From Mesorhizobium sp. BR1-1-16 (GTDB taxonomy: Bacteria > Pseudomonadota > Alphaproteobacteria > Rhizobiales > Kaistiaceae): DNA of 64,000 nucleotides. Below are positions 46,736 to 56,219 of this stretch, one piece after another; position 1 is the stretch's first letter; every line of letters begins with the position of its first letter. The stretch covers positions 1-64,000 of the forward strand of contig NZ_JAIUIE010000004.1 of NCBI RefSeq assembly GCF_020165495.1, given 5' to 3'. Below the pieces are notes generated by a model. It searched no databases. It saw only the letters and a program-made list of their open reading frames with translations, and was not told the DNA's origin. The position numbers and the translations under genes were made by a program.

Positions 46736-46945
46736 TTACGCTGCCTGGATATTCTCGGCAGCGCTCTTGCCACTGCGGCTGTCGGTCACGACGTCGAAGC
46801 TGAGCTTCTGACCTTCGGAGACCGAACGCATGCCAGCGCGCTCGATAGCGGAGATGTGGACGAAAACGTCCGCGCCGCCGTTATCCGGCTGAATGAAGCC
46901 AAAGCCCTTGGTGGCATTGAAGAACTTAACGGTTCCAACACTCAT
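46736..46945 (-). CDS. cspA: Cold-shock protein
   Basis: A 69-aa single cold-shock domain: [20 protein letters not shown] carries RNP1, and [10 protein letters not shown] carries RNP2. It binds single-stranded RNA/DNA. AAAGGA precedes the ATG by a good distance. The 290 bp to the next gene (46946-47235) would include a long 5' leader, as in other csp genes, and hold no gene that I can support. Confidence 0.93.
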   Translation of the reverse strand: MSVGTVKFFNATKGFGFIQPDNGGADVFVHISAIERAGMRSVSEGQKLSFDVVTDSRSGKSAAENIQAA

Positions 46946-47235
46946 GACGATTTCCTTTCAATCGACAAAGAGATTCGTCGTGCGGCAACGCGCCGAACGC
47001 CGTAGAGACATCGATTTGATCGGGGAGTTTCGCCAGAGGCGCGGATCGCGCCAAAACAAAATTCAACAAGAAACATCGATGGGTCAGATATAGGCGCTAT
47101 CCGTTCGACTTGCAAGGCGAAACGGATATTTCGTTATTACGATCGAAAATCCTGGTGCTGACTGAGGCGGGGCGGCGTTTTTCGGCGCTGCGAATGCCTC
47201 TGCCCGCGGGAGCCTCTTCGCGCAGGGACACGCGG

Positions 47236-47400
47236 CTAAGGCTTCTCCGACCGGCGGATCGGCGCCTCATCGTCGAGAATGCGTTCGCTGGCACCCTTTA
47301 GATCGTCATACTGACCACTCTTCAGCGACCAGAGGAAGGTCACGAGCGCGAGCAATCCAAGGCAGATCGCCGCCGGGATGAGAATGACGAGACCGTTCAT
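47236..47400 (-). CDS. ccoS: cbb3 oxidase maturation protein CcoS
   Basis: A 54-aa protein beginning MNGLVILIPAAICLGLLALV, then FLWSLKSGQYDDLKGASERIL, the family pattern of CcoS (one membrane helix, then a short polar tail with W-x-L-x-x-x-Q-Y-D-D-L). CcoS helps insert cofactors into CcoN. Its ATG overlaps the ccoI stop (ATGA). It is the last gene of ccoGHIS. Confidence 0.88.
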   Translation of the reverse strand: MNGLVILIPAAICLGLLALVTFLWSLKSGQYDDLKGASERILDDEAPIRRSEKP

Positions 47401-49673
47401 GACCGGACCGCCTCCACGCGGACGTTGCCGGGCACAGGCTCCTCGCGCGGGACGAGGTTGGTACCGAAATCGAGCCGTAGCGCATTGGCGACGACCAGGA
47501 TCGACGATGTCGACATCGCCACGGCGGCAACGAGCGGCGTGACGTGACCCGTGACCGCGAGTGGCAAGGCCAACGCATTATAGCCGATGGCCAGGACGAG
47601 GTTTTCGCGCACCAGCCGGTCGGCCCGCCGGGCGATGCCCAGCACGAAGGGAACGCTCGCCAGACGGCCATTGGTGAAGACGAAGTCGGCGGCACTGCGG
47701 CCGATATCGCTCGCCGAGGACGGCGCCATCGAGACGTGCGCGGCCCGGAGCGCCGGGGCATCATTGATGCCGTCGCCAACCATCATGACGCGCCGGCCCG
47801 CTGCGGCTTCCGCCTGCAGGTCGGCAAGCTTGGCCTCTGGCGACAAGCGCGCGGCGTGGCGCCGGATCCCCAGCGCCTCGGCGACAGCGCGGACGGCCTG
47901 CGGGCCATCGCCCGAGAGCATTCGGACGCCCTTGCAGCCATGCTCCAGTTCAGCCACGGCGCTGGCCGCATCGGGCCGGATGGCGTCGGCAAAGCTGAAC
48001 ACCGCAACGACTGCGCCACCACGGCCGAGGCAGACTTCGGTGCCGGCGCCGCGATCGTCTCCATCAATATCGATGCCGCCACAGAACGGCGCGCTGCCCA
48101 GCCGCCATGTCGCGCCGTCCGCGCGCGCCTGCATGCCCTGCCCCGCCGCTTCCGAGACCTCCTCGACGACGAGGGGCGCGGCAGGCGCAGCCGCCGAAAG
48201 CGCCACCGCGAGCGGATGCTGGCTATGCCGGGCAAGGCTCGCGGCGATCGGCAGCATGGCGGGATCGCCCGATGCCTGCCCGACATAGCGGACGGCGCCG
48301 ACCGTCAGCGTCCCGGTCTTGTCGAAGGCGATATCGGTGACCGCGGCGGCGCGCTCGAGCGCCGTGCCGTCACGCATCATGATGCCGTTTCTAAACAGCC
48401 GGCCAGCTGCGACGGCGTGAACGACAGGCACCGCAAGCGCCAGCGCACAGGGGCAGGTGATGATCAGGACGGCGACGGCATTCAGCATCGCCGCGTGCCA
48501 GTCGCCGACGAAGAACCCCCAGCCAAGCAAAGTCAGCAGCGCGGAGGCGTGGACGGCCGGCGCATAGATCGATGCCGCGCGGTCCGCGATCCGGCGATGC
48601 GTCGTGCGGCTCGCCTCAGCTGTCTCCATCAGAATCGCCATCTGGGACAGGAAGGAATCCGACGCCGTCCGCTCCGCCTCGACCTTGAGCACGGCGCGCA
48701 GATTGATCGCCCCCGCGGCAAGGCTCGCACCGGGCCCGACCGCGACGGCCATGGATTCGCCGGTGACAATCGACAGATCGACATCGCCAGCGCCCTCGAC
48801 GATCCGGCAATCGACCGGAACGCGTTCGCCGGCACGCAGCAAGAGCAACATGCCGGGTGTGACGTCCTCGGCCGCGACATAGGCGGTCGTCCCGTCGGCG
48901 AGCCAGCGCGTGACGCCGCGCGGCGTCAGCCGGGCCAGATTGGCGATCGCGCCGCGCGCCTTCTCCCGCATCAGATGATCGAAGGTCCGGCCGACCAGCA
49001 GAAAGAACAACAGCATGGTCGAGGCGTCGAAATAGGCATGCGCGCCGGAGTGAATCGTCTCCCAGAGACTGAGAAGCGTGGCGAGAACGACGCCGATGCT
49101 GATCGGCACATCCATGTTGGTCCGGCCGACCCGGAGGGCAGCGAAAGCCGAGCGGAAGAACGGGCGCCCGGCATAAGCGATCGCCGGCAGCGCGATCAGC
49201 GCCGAGATCCAGTGGAACATGTCGCGCGTCGCCGCATCGGCTCCCGACCAGATCGAGACCGAGAACAGCATGATGTTGCCGGCAGCGAAGCCGGCGACGG
49301 CCATGCAGCGGATGAGTTCGTGCAGCGCCTGATCCTGGCGTCCGTCGGCGACCGGATCGAGCGCATGGGTGCGGTATCCGCTCGCGCGGATGGCCCGCGG
49401 CAGGTCAAGGACGGACCCCTTCTCCGGCGCGAACACCACGCGAACCCAGCGCTGGGAAAGATTGACGCGCGCGCTGACGACCTGCGGCAACCGGCCGAGC
49501 CCGGTTTCGATTGCGTTGATGCATGTGACGCAATAGGCATCCGGGACGGCGAATTCGATCTGCCGCGCCGCCGACCCGGCGGCACGGCTCAGTGCCAGCA
49601 GCGCCTCGGCATCGTCGGATACCGGCTCGGCGGCGGCTATGACCGGAGTTGCCATGATCGCGCTGGCTGGCAT
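47397..49673 (-). CDS. ccoI: Copper-transporting P-type ATPase for cbb3 oxidase assembly (CcoI/FixI)
   Basis: A 758-aa P1B ATPase. The N-terminal heavy-metal domain carries CVTC (PDAYCVTCINAIE). The transmembrane metal site is CPC in IITCPCALALAVPV, the phosphorylation motif is DKTGTLTVG, the A-domain is TGES, the nucleotide His is in SQHPLA, and GDGINDAPAL forms the hinge. It delivers copper for the CuB site of CcoN. It follows ccoH by 13 nt and ends overlapping ccoS. Confidence 0.93.
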   Translation of the reverse strand: MPASAIMATPVIAAAEPVSDDAEALLALSRAAGSAARQIEFAVPDAYCVTCINAIETGLGRLPQVVSARVNLSQRWVRVVFAPEKGSVLDLPRAIRASGYRTHALDPVADGRQDQALHELIRCMAVAGFAAGNIMLFSVSIWSGADAATRDMFHWISALIALPAIAYAGRPFFRSAFAALRVGRTNMDVPISIGVVLATLLSLWETIHSGAHAYFDASTMLLFFLLVGRTFDHLMREKARGAIANLARLTPRGVTRWLADGTTAYVAAEDVTPGMLLLLRAGERVPVDCRIVEGAGDVDLSIVTGESMAVAVGPGASLAAGAINLRAVLKVEAERTASDSFLSQMAILMETAEASRTTHRRIADRAASIYAPAVHASALLTLLGWGFFVGDWHAAMLNAVAVLIITCPCALALAVPVVHAVAAGRLFRNGIMMRDGTALERAAAVTDIAFDKTGTLTVGAVRYVGQASGDPAMLPIAASLARHSQHPLAVALSAAAPAAPLVVEEVSEAAGQGMQARADGATWRLGSAPFCGGIDIDGDDRGAGTEVCLGRGGAVVAVFSFADAIRPDAASAVAELEHGCKGVRMLSGDGPQAVRAVAEALGIRRHAARLSPEAKLADLQAEAAAGRRVMMVGDGINDAPALRAAHVSMAPSSASDIGRSAADFVFTNGRLASVPFVLGIARRADRLVRENLVLAIGYNALALPLAVTGHVTPLVAAVAMSTSSILVVANALRLDFGTNLVPREEPVPGNVRVEAVRS

Positions 49674-49686
49674 TTGAACCGTCCCC

Positions 49687-50169
49687 TCAGCGCAGGATCA
49701 GGCGACTGTGCTGCTCAAAGGCGCCATGCGGCGTCTTCGGCGCCATGCTGACGGCGTTCCAGACGCCGTGCGGCAGTTCGATCATGGCCGCATAGACGCC
49801 GTCATCGCCGCGCGCCAGCGGCACCGTGCGATCCTCGTGATCGCCGAGCGGCCTCGTCAGCGCGACGGTGACCCGGCCAAGATCGATCGGCTGGCCGGCG
49901 CGATCGCGGATGTCGAGCTGCAGCCGGCCGCCGTCATAGCGAAGCACAGCGCGCCAACCGAGCGCCGCCTGCTCCTTCGCCAGCCGCTCTTTCTCGTTGA
50001 ATTCCTGGCTCGCGACATAGGAATTCTCGACCACAAGGCCGGTCCAGGTCCGGCTCGCAGAGACGGCGAGGAACACGTTGACGCCGATGACGATGCCGAA
50101 GAACGCACCCATTCCCGCCAGCATGTGCCAGCCGGTGAATTCGCGGCCACTCAGAGCCTTGCCGGTCAC
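49687..50169 (-). CDS. ccoH: cbb3 oxidase assembly protein CcoH/FixH
   Basis: A 160-aa protein. One membrane helix (FTGWHMLAGMGAFFGIVIGVNV in parts) lies near residues 11-34. The domain that follows contains ENSYVASQEFNEKE, characteristic of FixH, and DRAGQPIDLGRVTVALTRP. It starts with GTG, whose bases overlap the ccoG stop (GTGA). It is required for cbb3 assembly together with CcoI. Confidence 0.9.
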   Translation of the reverse strand: MTGKALSGREFTGWHMLAGMGAFFGIVIGVNVFLAVSASRTWTGLVVENSYVASQEFNEKERLAKEQAALGWRAVLRYDGGRLQLDIRDRAGQPIDLGRVTVALTRPLGDHEDRTVPLARGDDGVYAAMIELPHGVWNAVSMAPKTPHGAFEQHSRLILR

Positions 50170-51755
50170 TTGCGCATCTCCTTCGGCGCTTCGAACTTGG
50201 CGTCGGTCATCACGGTCGCCGTGCCGTCCGCGCTCGCGACCGCCAGCGTGAAATCCGTGTTGGTCGAGGCGAGCGCCCCCGGCGCCGCGCGAACGAAGAT
50301 GCGGGTTTCGAGCACGGCGTCCGGTTGGAGCTCATAGGTAAGGGAGGCGACAGGCTGCGCGGCCGCATCGGCGCTGGCGAGTGCCGCGCCTGGCAGTCCC
50401 TCTACCGAGAGCGTGACGGTACGCGGCTCGGGCCGCATGTTGCTGATCTTGACCTTGTAACCGTTGCGGATCGAGCCATCGGAGAGCAGCACATATTGCG
50501 GATTGCGATCGTGCAGCACGCTGACCTCGATCGTCGCGCGCAGCGACAGCGCCACCAGCATGGCAACGCCGATGCCGGCCCAGACCAGGAAATAGACCAA
50601 GGTGCGCGGCCGGACGATCGAGCGCCAGGTCGTGTGCCTTATCGCATCGACGAGCTTGCCAGTCGCGGGATCGCGCACGCGCGCCGGCTCGATCGGCGTG
50701 GTCGCCGAAGCGCCAGCAAGGACCATGTTGGCGTTGTAGTCATTGAGCGTCGCGTAGGAGATCAGCCCGCGCTCATGGCCGAGCTTCGTCATGACGCCGT
50801 CGCAGGCATCGATGCAGAGCGCGCAGGTGATGCATTCGAGCTGCTGCCCGTCGCGGATGTCGATGCCCATCGGGCAGACGACGACGCAGGCATTGCAATC
50901 GACGCAGTCGCCGACCGGGCGCCCTTCGGCGATCGCCTTCTTGGCGTGCCGGGTCCGTGGCTCGCCGCGCCAGTCATTATAGGTCACCGTCAGCGAATGC
51001 TCGTCCAGCATGGCTGCCTGGATGCGCGGCCAGGGGCACATATAGGTGCAGACCTGCTCGCGCATCAGCCCGCCAAAGACATAGGTCGTCGCGGCAAGGA
51101 TGCCGACCGTAATATAGGCGACCGACGGCGCCTCGAACTGCGAAAAATTGCGGATGAGGGTCGGCGCATCGGCGAAATAAAGGATCCAGGCGCCACCCGT
51201 GACGACGCCGATCACCAGCCAGATCGCGTGCTTGGCGACACGCTTGACCGCCTTGTCGAGCGACCACGGCGCGCTATCGAGCTTGATGCGGGCGTTGCGG
51301 TCGCCCTCGATGGCGCGCTCGACAACCAGGAACAGATCGACCCAGACCGTCTGCGGGCAGGTATAGCCGCACCAGGCGCGGCCCACCGTCGAGGTGATCA
51401 GGAACAGGCCGACGCCAGCCATGATCAGGAGGCCGGCTACGTAATAGAATTCCTGCGGCCAGATCTCGATGAAGAAGAAATAGAAGCGCCGGTTGGCGAG
51501 ATCGATCATGACCGCCTGATCAGGCGCGAAGGGGCCGCGGTCCCAGCGCAGAAACGGTGTCAGATAGTAGATGCCGAGCGTCAGCAGCATGACCAGCCAT
51601 TTGAAGCGGCGGAATGTGCCCGAGGCACGCTTCGGGAAGATCTTGCGGCGCGCTGCATAGAGCGGCTGCCGGATCTTCTTCGAATTGACGGCCTCGACGC
51701 TGAACCGCTCAGCCGTGGCGTGGCCGTCCTGGTCCGTGACGTCGGATAGGGTCAC
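50166..51755 (-). CDS. ccoG: cbb3 oxidase assembly ferredoxin-type membrane protein CcoG/FixG (RdxA)
   Basis: About 529 aa. The N-terminal membrane domain contains RAWCGYTCPQTVW. Two 4Fe-4S motifs are CVDCNACVVVCPMGIDI and CITCALCIDAC, and an Ig-like C-terminal domain follows. CcoG reduces copper for CuB assembly. I choose the GTG at 51755 (GGAG 8 nt upstream). A TTG at 51821 in the same frame lies inside the FixK box at 51808-51821, which argues that this upstream stretch is promoter. It is the first gene of ccoGHIS. Confidence 0.9.
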   Translation of the reverse strand: MTLSDVTDQDGHATAERFSVEAVNSKKIRQPLYAARRKIFPKRASGTFRRFKWLVMLLTLGIYYLTPFLRWDRGPFAPDQAVMIDLANRRFYFFFIEIWPQEFYYVAGLLIMAGVGLFLITSTVGRAWCGYTCPQTVWVDLFLVVERAIEGDRNARIKLDSAPWSLDKAVKRVAKHAIWLVIGVVTGGAWILYFADAPTLIRNFSQFEAPSVAYITVGILAATTYVFGGLMREQVCTYMCPWPRIQAAMLDEHSLTVTYNDWRGEPRTRHAKKAIAEGRPVGDCVDCNACVVVCPMGIDIRDGQQLECITCALCIDACDGVMTKLGHERGLISYATLNDYNANMVLAGASATTPIEPARVRDPATGKLVDAIRHTTWRSIVRPRTLVYFLVWAGIGVAMLVALSLRATIEVSVLHDRNPQYVLLSDGSIRNGYKVKISNMRPEPRTVTLSVEGLPGAALASADAAAQPVASLTYELQPDAVLETRIFVRAAPGALASTNTDFTLAVASADGTATVMTDAKFEAPKEMRK

Positions 51756-51807
51756 CTGCTGATCTCCATTGGATGGCGCAAGGTCGCATCCGGAGCCCGG
51801 TCCGGCC

Positions 51808-51821
51808 TTGACCTGCGTCAA
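51808..51821. promoter_or_regulatory. FixK/FNR-type box upstream of ccoGHIS
   Basis: TTGAC-CTGC-GTCAA is a perfect 14-bp inverted repeat matching the rhizobial FixK/FnrL consensus TTGAY-N4-RTCAA. Its centre is about 60 nt before the GTG at 51755, so it suits activation of ccoG separately from ccoNOQP. Confidence 0.7.
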
Positions 51822-51875
51822 TCGCCCGGACGGTTCGACTGTCCGAGCGCCGCCGCTTAATTTGCCGGCAAAATA

Positions 51876-52742
51876 CTAAGTACCGCCGCCGAGCCCATGC
51901 ACATAGACGGCGAGTTCCTTGACCGTGACGTCGCCGAGCTTGGCGCCCCATGCCGGCATCATGCCGAGCCGGGGATGGTTGATCTGCGCGACGATACCGT
52001 CGACCGAGCCATGATAGAGCCAGATCGCATTGGTGAGATCAGGCCCGCCCATCGCCTGCAGGCCCTTGGCGTCCGGTCCATGGCAGGCGGCACAGTTCTG
52101 CACGAAGATCTGTTCGCCCTCGGGCGTCTTCTCGCCGCCGGCAAGACCTGAAAGCGAGGCGACATAGAGGGCGACGGAGCGGATCTGGTCGCGCGTCAGA
52201 ATGCCGTCGCTGCCAAAATTCGGCATGACGCTGTCATGCGACTGGCCGTCCGCCGCCGAACGGGCGCCATGGGTGATCGTCGCGTAGATCTGGTCGATCG
52301 AGCCGCCCCAGATCCATTCATCGTCGTTGAGGTTCGGATAGCCGACGCCGCCCTCGGCGCCGGAGCCATGGCACTGCGAACAATAGACCTTGAAGGCCGA
52401 GGCGCCGCCGGCCGAGGCGAAGGCGGCAAGAGCCGGATCGGCCGCGATGGCCGCGACGGGCATGGCGGCAATCTTCGCAAGGTTGGCTGCCTGCCCGGAC
52501 TGCGCCGCCGCGACTTCGCGCTGGAACTCGGCGCGGGTCGAATAGCGCAGGAGGCCGGTCGTCGGCCCGGTGATCAGCGGCCAAGCCGGAAAAAGCACGG
52601 AATAGACGAGCGCGAAGGCGATGCAGGCATAGAACGTCCACAACCACCAGCGCGGCAGCGGATTGTTCAGTTCCTTGATGCCGTCCCATTCATGGCCGGT
52701 CGTCTCGATGCCGCTCAGATGGTCGACGTCAGGCTGTCTCAT
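51876..52742 (-). CDS. ccoP: cbb3 oxidase diheme cytochrome c subunit CcoP/FixP
   Basis: A 288-aa subunit. A membrane anchor (RWWLWTFYACIAFALVYSV) is followed by two c-type cytochrome domains with CSQCH and CAACH and Met ligands in VMPNFG and MMPAWG. It passes electrons from soluble cytochrome c to CcoO and CcoN. The ATG overlaps the ccoQ stop (ATGA). The conserved start is MRQPDVDHLSGIETTGHEWDG. Confidence 0.94.
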   Translation of the reverse strand: MRQPDVDHLSGIETTGHEWDGIKELNNPLPRWWLWTFYACIAFALVYSVLFPAWPLITGPTTGLLRYSTRAEFQREVAAAQSGQAANLAKIAAMPVAAIAADPALAAFASAGGASAFKVYCSQCHGSGAEGGVGYPNLNDDEWIWGGSIDQIYATITHGARSAADGQSHDSVMPNFGSDGILTRDQIRSVALYVASLSGLAGGEKTPEGEQIFVQNCAACHGPDAKGLQAMGGPDLTNAIWLYHGSVDGIVAQINHPRLGMMPAWGAKLGDVTVKELAVYVHGLGGGT

Positions 52743-52909
52743 GGCTTTCTGTCCTCGCCGGTCGGGTCGCGGAACGGGATCAGGGCGGCATCGCGCGCCT
52801 CTGCCTTGGCTCCGGGGCGGAAAATGAAGACGATCACGGCCAGGAAGATCGCCACCATATAGACGAGGCCCCAGCTATCGGCGAAATGCCGCAAGGTTTC
52901 GTAGTCCAT
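52739..52909 (-). CDS. ccoQ: cbb3 oxidase small subunit CcoQ/FixQ
   Basis: A 56-aa protein beginning MDYETLRHFADSWGLVYM, then a single membrane helix (VAIFLAVIVFIFRP) and a polar tail ending GEDRKP, which fits CcoQ. It lies between ccoO (21-nt gap) and ccoP (overlapping ATGA). It stabilises CcoP in the complex. Confidence 0.9.
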   Translation of the reverse strand: MDYETLRHFADSWGLVYMVAIFLAVIVFIFRPGAKAEARDAALIPFRDPTGEDRKP

Positions 52910-52930
52910 CATTGGATAATCTCGCCTCGC

Positions 52931-53662
52931 TCAGCGATTATTCGCGCTTTCGTCGTAACTGCTGAAGTCGACCATCGTGCCGAGAACCTGCAGATAGGCG
53001 ACGAGTGCATCCATCTCGGTCACGCGCGAAGGATCACCATCGAAATCCTCGACGCGAACCTTGGCGTAGCGACTCTCCAGCCCCGAGGGATCGCCATCGG
53101 GATTCGCCTGCGCGAAGAGATCCGCCTTGGCATTGTCGATCATCGCCTGGCTGTAGGGCACGCCCACCATCGCATTGGCGGAGAGGTCGGCGCCGATCAG
53201 CCGCGTGTCGAGCGGGGTCTGACCGAGGAAGGCATATTTCGGCATGATCGATTCCGGCACGACGGCGCGCGGATCGTTCAGATGGTCGACATGCCACTGG
53301 CTCGAATAACGATCGCCGACGCGGGCAAGATCAGGGCCGGTGCGGGCCGAGCCCCACTGGAACGGATGGTCGTACATCGATTCCGCGGCGAGCGAATAAT
53401 GGCCGTAACGCTCGACCTCGTCGCGGAACGGCCGGATCATCTGCGAATGGCAGACATAGCAGCCTTCACGGACATAGATGTTGCGCCCCGCCAGTTCGAG
53501 CGGCGTGTAGGGCCGCATGCCGTCGACCTTTTCGATCGTGTTCTGGAAGAAGAACAGCGGCGCGATCTCGACGATGCCGCCGATGGCGACGACGAGCAAC
53601 GAGAGAACCAGGAGCAACGTGACGTTGCGTTCGATGACGTCGTGTCTGTCGAGGATGGACAC
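52931..53662 (-). CDS. ccoO: cbb3 oxidase monoheme cytochrome c subunit CcoO/FixO
   Basis: A 243-aa protein with an N-terminal helix ([21 protein letters not shown]) and one heme c site CYVCHSQ. The family segments [22 protein letters not shown] and [16 protein letters not shown] are present. It starts at GTG 53662, preceded by AGGAG. The gene follows ccoN by 9 nt. Confidence 0.94.
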   Translation of the reverse strand: MSILDRHDVIERNVTLLLVLSLLVVAIGGIVEIAPLFFFQNTIEKVDGMRPYTPLELAGRNIYVREGCYVCHSQMIRPFRDEVERYGHYSLAAESMYDHPFQWGSARTGPDLARVGDRYSSQWHVDHLNDPRAVVPESIMPKYAFLGQTPLDTRLIGADLSANAMVGVPYSQAMIDNAKADLFAQANPDGDPSGLESRYAKVRVEDFDGDPSRVTEMDALVAYLQVLGTMVDFSSYDESANNR

Positions 53663-53671
53663 AGGGCGCTC

Positions 53672-55294
53672 CTAGGCTGCCAGTTTCATTTGCGGGGCGG
53701 CAGGCACGAGCGGCCGCTCGGCGCGGACATGGCCCTTGATCGTCAGGGCGACATTCACCGCCATGACGATGCCGCCGGCGAGGTAGAGCATCCCGCCAAC
53801 CGCGCGCAGCACGTAATAGGGATGCATCGCGGCCACGACCTCGGCGAAGGAATAGACGAGGAAGCCCTGGTCGTTGTACTCGCGCCACATCAGGCCCTGC
53901 GTGATGCCGGCGACCCACATGACGGCGGCGTAGATGACGATGCCGAGCGTCGCGAGCCAGAAGTGCCAGTTGACCATGCGCAGCGAGTAGAGCCGTTCGC
54001 GGTTCCACAGCCGCGGCGTCAGGAAGTAGACGGCGCCGAACGAGATCATGCCGACCCAGCCGAGCGCGCCTGAGTGAACGTGTCCGATGGTCCAGTTCGT
54101 ATAGTGCGAGAGCGCATTCACCGAGCGGATCGACATGACCGGCCCTTCGAAGGTCGACATGCCATAGAAGGCGACGGCGACGACCATCATGCGGATGATC
54201 GGGTCGGTGCGGATCTTGTCCCAGGCGCCGCGCAGCGTCAGCAGGCCGTTGATCATGCCGCCCCAGGAGGGCATCCACAGCATGATCGAGAACACCATGC
54301 CGAGGGTCTGCGCCCAGTCTGGCAGTGCTGTATAGTAAAGGTGGTGCGGTCCGGCCCAGATATAGAGGAAGATCAGAGCCCAGAAGTGGATGATCGACAG
54401 GCGATAGGAATAGACCGGGCGGCCGGCCTGCTTCGGCAGGAAGTAATACATCATGCCGAGGAAGCCTGCGGTCAGGAAGAAGCCGACCGCGTTATGGCCG
54501 TACCACCATTGCGTCAGCGCATCCTGGACGCCCGAAAAGGCGGAATAACTCTTCACGCCGAGAAAGCTGACGGGCACTGCAAGGTTGTTGACCACATGCA
54601 GCATCGCCACGGTGACGATGAAGGCGAGATAGAACCAGTTCGCGACGTAGATGTGCGGTTCCTTGCGCTTCACCAGCGTGCCGAGGAACAGGACCAGATA
54701 GGCGACCCAGACGATGGTCAGCCAGATGTCGACATACCATTCGGGCTCGGCATATTCGCGGCCTTGCGTGATGCCGAGCAGGTAGCCGGTGGCCGCCATG
54801 ACGATGAAGAGCTGATAGCCCCACATCACGAACCAGGCGAGATCGCCACCGAACAGCCGGGCCCGCGTCGTGCGCTGCACGACATAAAGGCTGGTGGTCA
54901 AGAGCGCCGATCCGCCAAAGGCGAAGACGACGGCCGAGGTGTGCAGCGGGCGCATGCGCCCGAAATTGAACCAGGGCTCGATGTTGAGATCGGGATAGGC
55001 CATCTGCAGCGCCACGACGACGCCAACGAGGAACCCGACCACGCCCCAGAACACCGTCAGCACCGTGCCGACCTTGATCGGCCCGTCGAGATAGGCGTCG
55101 GGATCGACGGGAACCGCCGGTTCGAACGAGCCCGTGCGCAACAGATAAAGCGTGCCGACGCCGAGCGTCAGCGTCAGAATGAACATGTGCGCGCGGAACA
55201 GTTCGTCCTGCGCGAGGCCTGCCGCGACCAGCGCACCAAAGGTGGCGACCGCTAGCACCAAGATCCAACCGCTGTTCTTCACCCCAGCCCTCAC
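53672..55294 (-). CDS. ccoN: cbb3 oxidase catalytic subunit CcoN/FixN
   Basis: About 540 aa with 12-14 membrane helices. Heme b, b3 and CuB ligands lie in [27 protein letters not shown], the [15 protein letters not shown] loop and [11 protein letters not shown]. The helix VII Tyr of C-type oxidases is in [11 protein letters not shown]. It reduces O2 to water with very high affinity. It starts at GTG 55294 (GTG at 55282 is possible). A FixK/FNR box 63 nt upstream of the start suggests induction at low oxygen. Confidence 0.95.
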   Translation of the reverse strand: MRAGVKNSGWILVLAVATFGALVAAGLAQDELFRAHMFILTLTLGVGTLYLLRTGSFEPAVPVDPDAYLDGPIKVGTVLTVFWGVVGFLVGVVVALQMAYPDLNIEPWFNFGRMRPLHTSAVVFAFGGSALLTTSLYVVQRTTRARLFGGDLAWFVMWGYQLFIVMAATGYLLGITQGREYAEPEWYVDIWLTIVWVAYLVLFLGTLVKRKEPHIYVANWFYLAFIVTVAMLHVVNNLAVPVSFLGVKSYSAFSGVQDALTQWWYGHNAVGFFLTAGFLGMMYYFLPKQAGRPVYSYRLSIIHFWALIFLYIWAGPHHLYYTALPDWAQTLGMVFSIMLWMPSWGGMINGLLTLRGAWDKIRTDPIIRMMVVAVAFYGMSTFEGPVMSIRSVNALSHYTNWTIGHVHSGALGWVGMISFGAVYFLTPRLWNRERLYSLRMVNWHFWLATLGIVIYAAVMWVAGITQGLMWREYNDQGFLVYSFAEVVAAMHPYYVLRAVGGMLYLAGGIVMAVNVALTIKGHVRAERPLVPAAPQMKLAA

Positions 55295-55356
55295 CCGACG
55301 CCGTGAATCGAAATCACATCCAGGTGATGTCCTCGCAGCGGGAGGGCTGCCTCGCC

Positions 55357-55370
55357 TTGATCAGGATCAA
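55357..55370. promoter_or_regulatory. FixK/FNR box upstream of ccoNOQP
   Basis: TTGAT-CAGG-ATCAA is a perfect anaerobox; with flanking bases it reads CTTGAT-N4-ATCAAG. It lies between ccoN (minus) and the divergent TauE/SafE-like gene and may serve both. Confidence 0.85.
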
Positions 55371-55491
55371 GGTGACCGGCCGAGGCAGCCACCATGGTCC
55401 CCAAACCGGCGCCAAGCGGCGATTCTGGTCAATCGGTCGCAGCCGAGAGGCCAGCGAGCAATAAGCCGGCTTATCGAAAGAAGCAGATCCC

Positions 55492-56184
55492 GTGCTGTTC
55501 GGCATTCTCCTCACCGGCCTTGCCATGGGCCTTGCCTCGAGCCTCCATTGCGCCGGCATGTGCGGGCCGATCGCCTGCGGGCTGCTGATCGCCGGTGGCG
55601 GCCGGAACTCACCCTTGGCGGCGACGCTGCAGACATTGACGGCGCAGGCCGGGCGTATCGCCAGCTATACGGCGGCGGGCGCCGCCTTCGGGATTTTCGG
55701 CGCGGGTCTCTACGGTTCCATCAATCTGGAATCGGCGCATCAGATCATGCAATGGGCAGCCGGGTTGACGATCGTCTGGATGGGTCTGTCGGTCGCCGGC
55801 GTCGTCCCGGCGATGGCGGGTCTCGACCGGTTGTTCCTGCCACTCGCCGGGCGCCTCGGAACGCTTCGGGGATGCTTTGCCCCGGCGGGCTATCCGCAGC
55901 TTCTGGCCGGAGGCCTCATTTGGGGGGCCATGCCCTGCGCCATGGTCTATGCCGCGCTGCTGAATTCGCTGCTCACCGGATCGGTGGCGGGCGGCGTGAC
56001 GATGATGGCGGGATTCGGTCTCGGAACTGTTCCCGCGGTGACGCTGACAGCGCTTGGCCTCTCGCGCCTGCGCCTGGTTACGGCGACGCCGCTCCGACGC
56101 ATGCTGGCTGGTGGCGGGCTGATCGCATCCGGTGTGCTCGCCCTGGTGCTCACCGCTCCGGGCGGCCCGCTTTGCCTCTCCTGA
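55492..56184 (+). CDS. Sulfite exporter TauE/SafE-like membrane protein with Cys motif (possible copper role)
   Basis: A 230-aa polytopic protein starting at GTG 55492. The N terminus carries SSLHCAGMCGPIACG, a His-Cys-Met-Cys motif, and a second Cys lies in WGAMPCAMVYAAL. This is the DsbD_2/UreH-type family often found beside cbb3 clusters, where a role in copper or cytochrome assembly is suspected. It diverges from ccoN across the FixK box. A true exporter function is not shown by the sequence. Confidence 0.8.
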   Translation: MLFGILLTGLAMGLASSLHCAGMCGPIACGLLIAGGGRNSPLAATLQTLTAQAGRIASYTAAGAAFGIFGAGLYGSINLESAHQIMQWAAGLTIVWMGLSVAGVVPAMAGLDRLFLPLAGRLGTLRGCFAPAGYPQLLAGGLIWGAMPCAMVYAALLNSLLTGSVAGGVTMMAGFGLGTVPAVTLTALGLSRLRLVTATPLRRMLAGGGLIASGVLALVLTAPGGPLCLS

Positions 56185-56219
56185 AGGTAACGGCCAGGCA
56201 GCTGAACGAAGGCGCGTTC

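Noticed and set aside
46946-47235. Riboswitch or small gene in the cspA leader
   Set aside because: A long csp leader explains it; I could not identify a defined RNA fold or gene.
47544-49751. 735-codon plus-strand frame opposite ccoI
   Set aside because: Antisense to ccoI; no domain seen.
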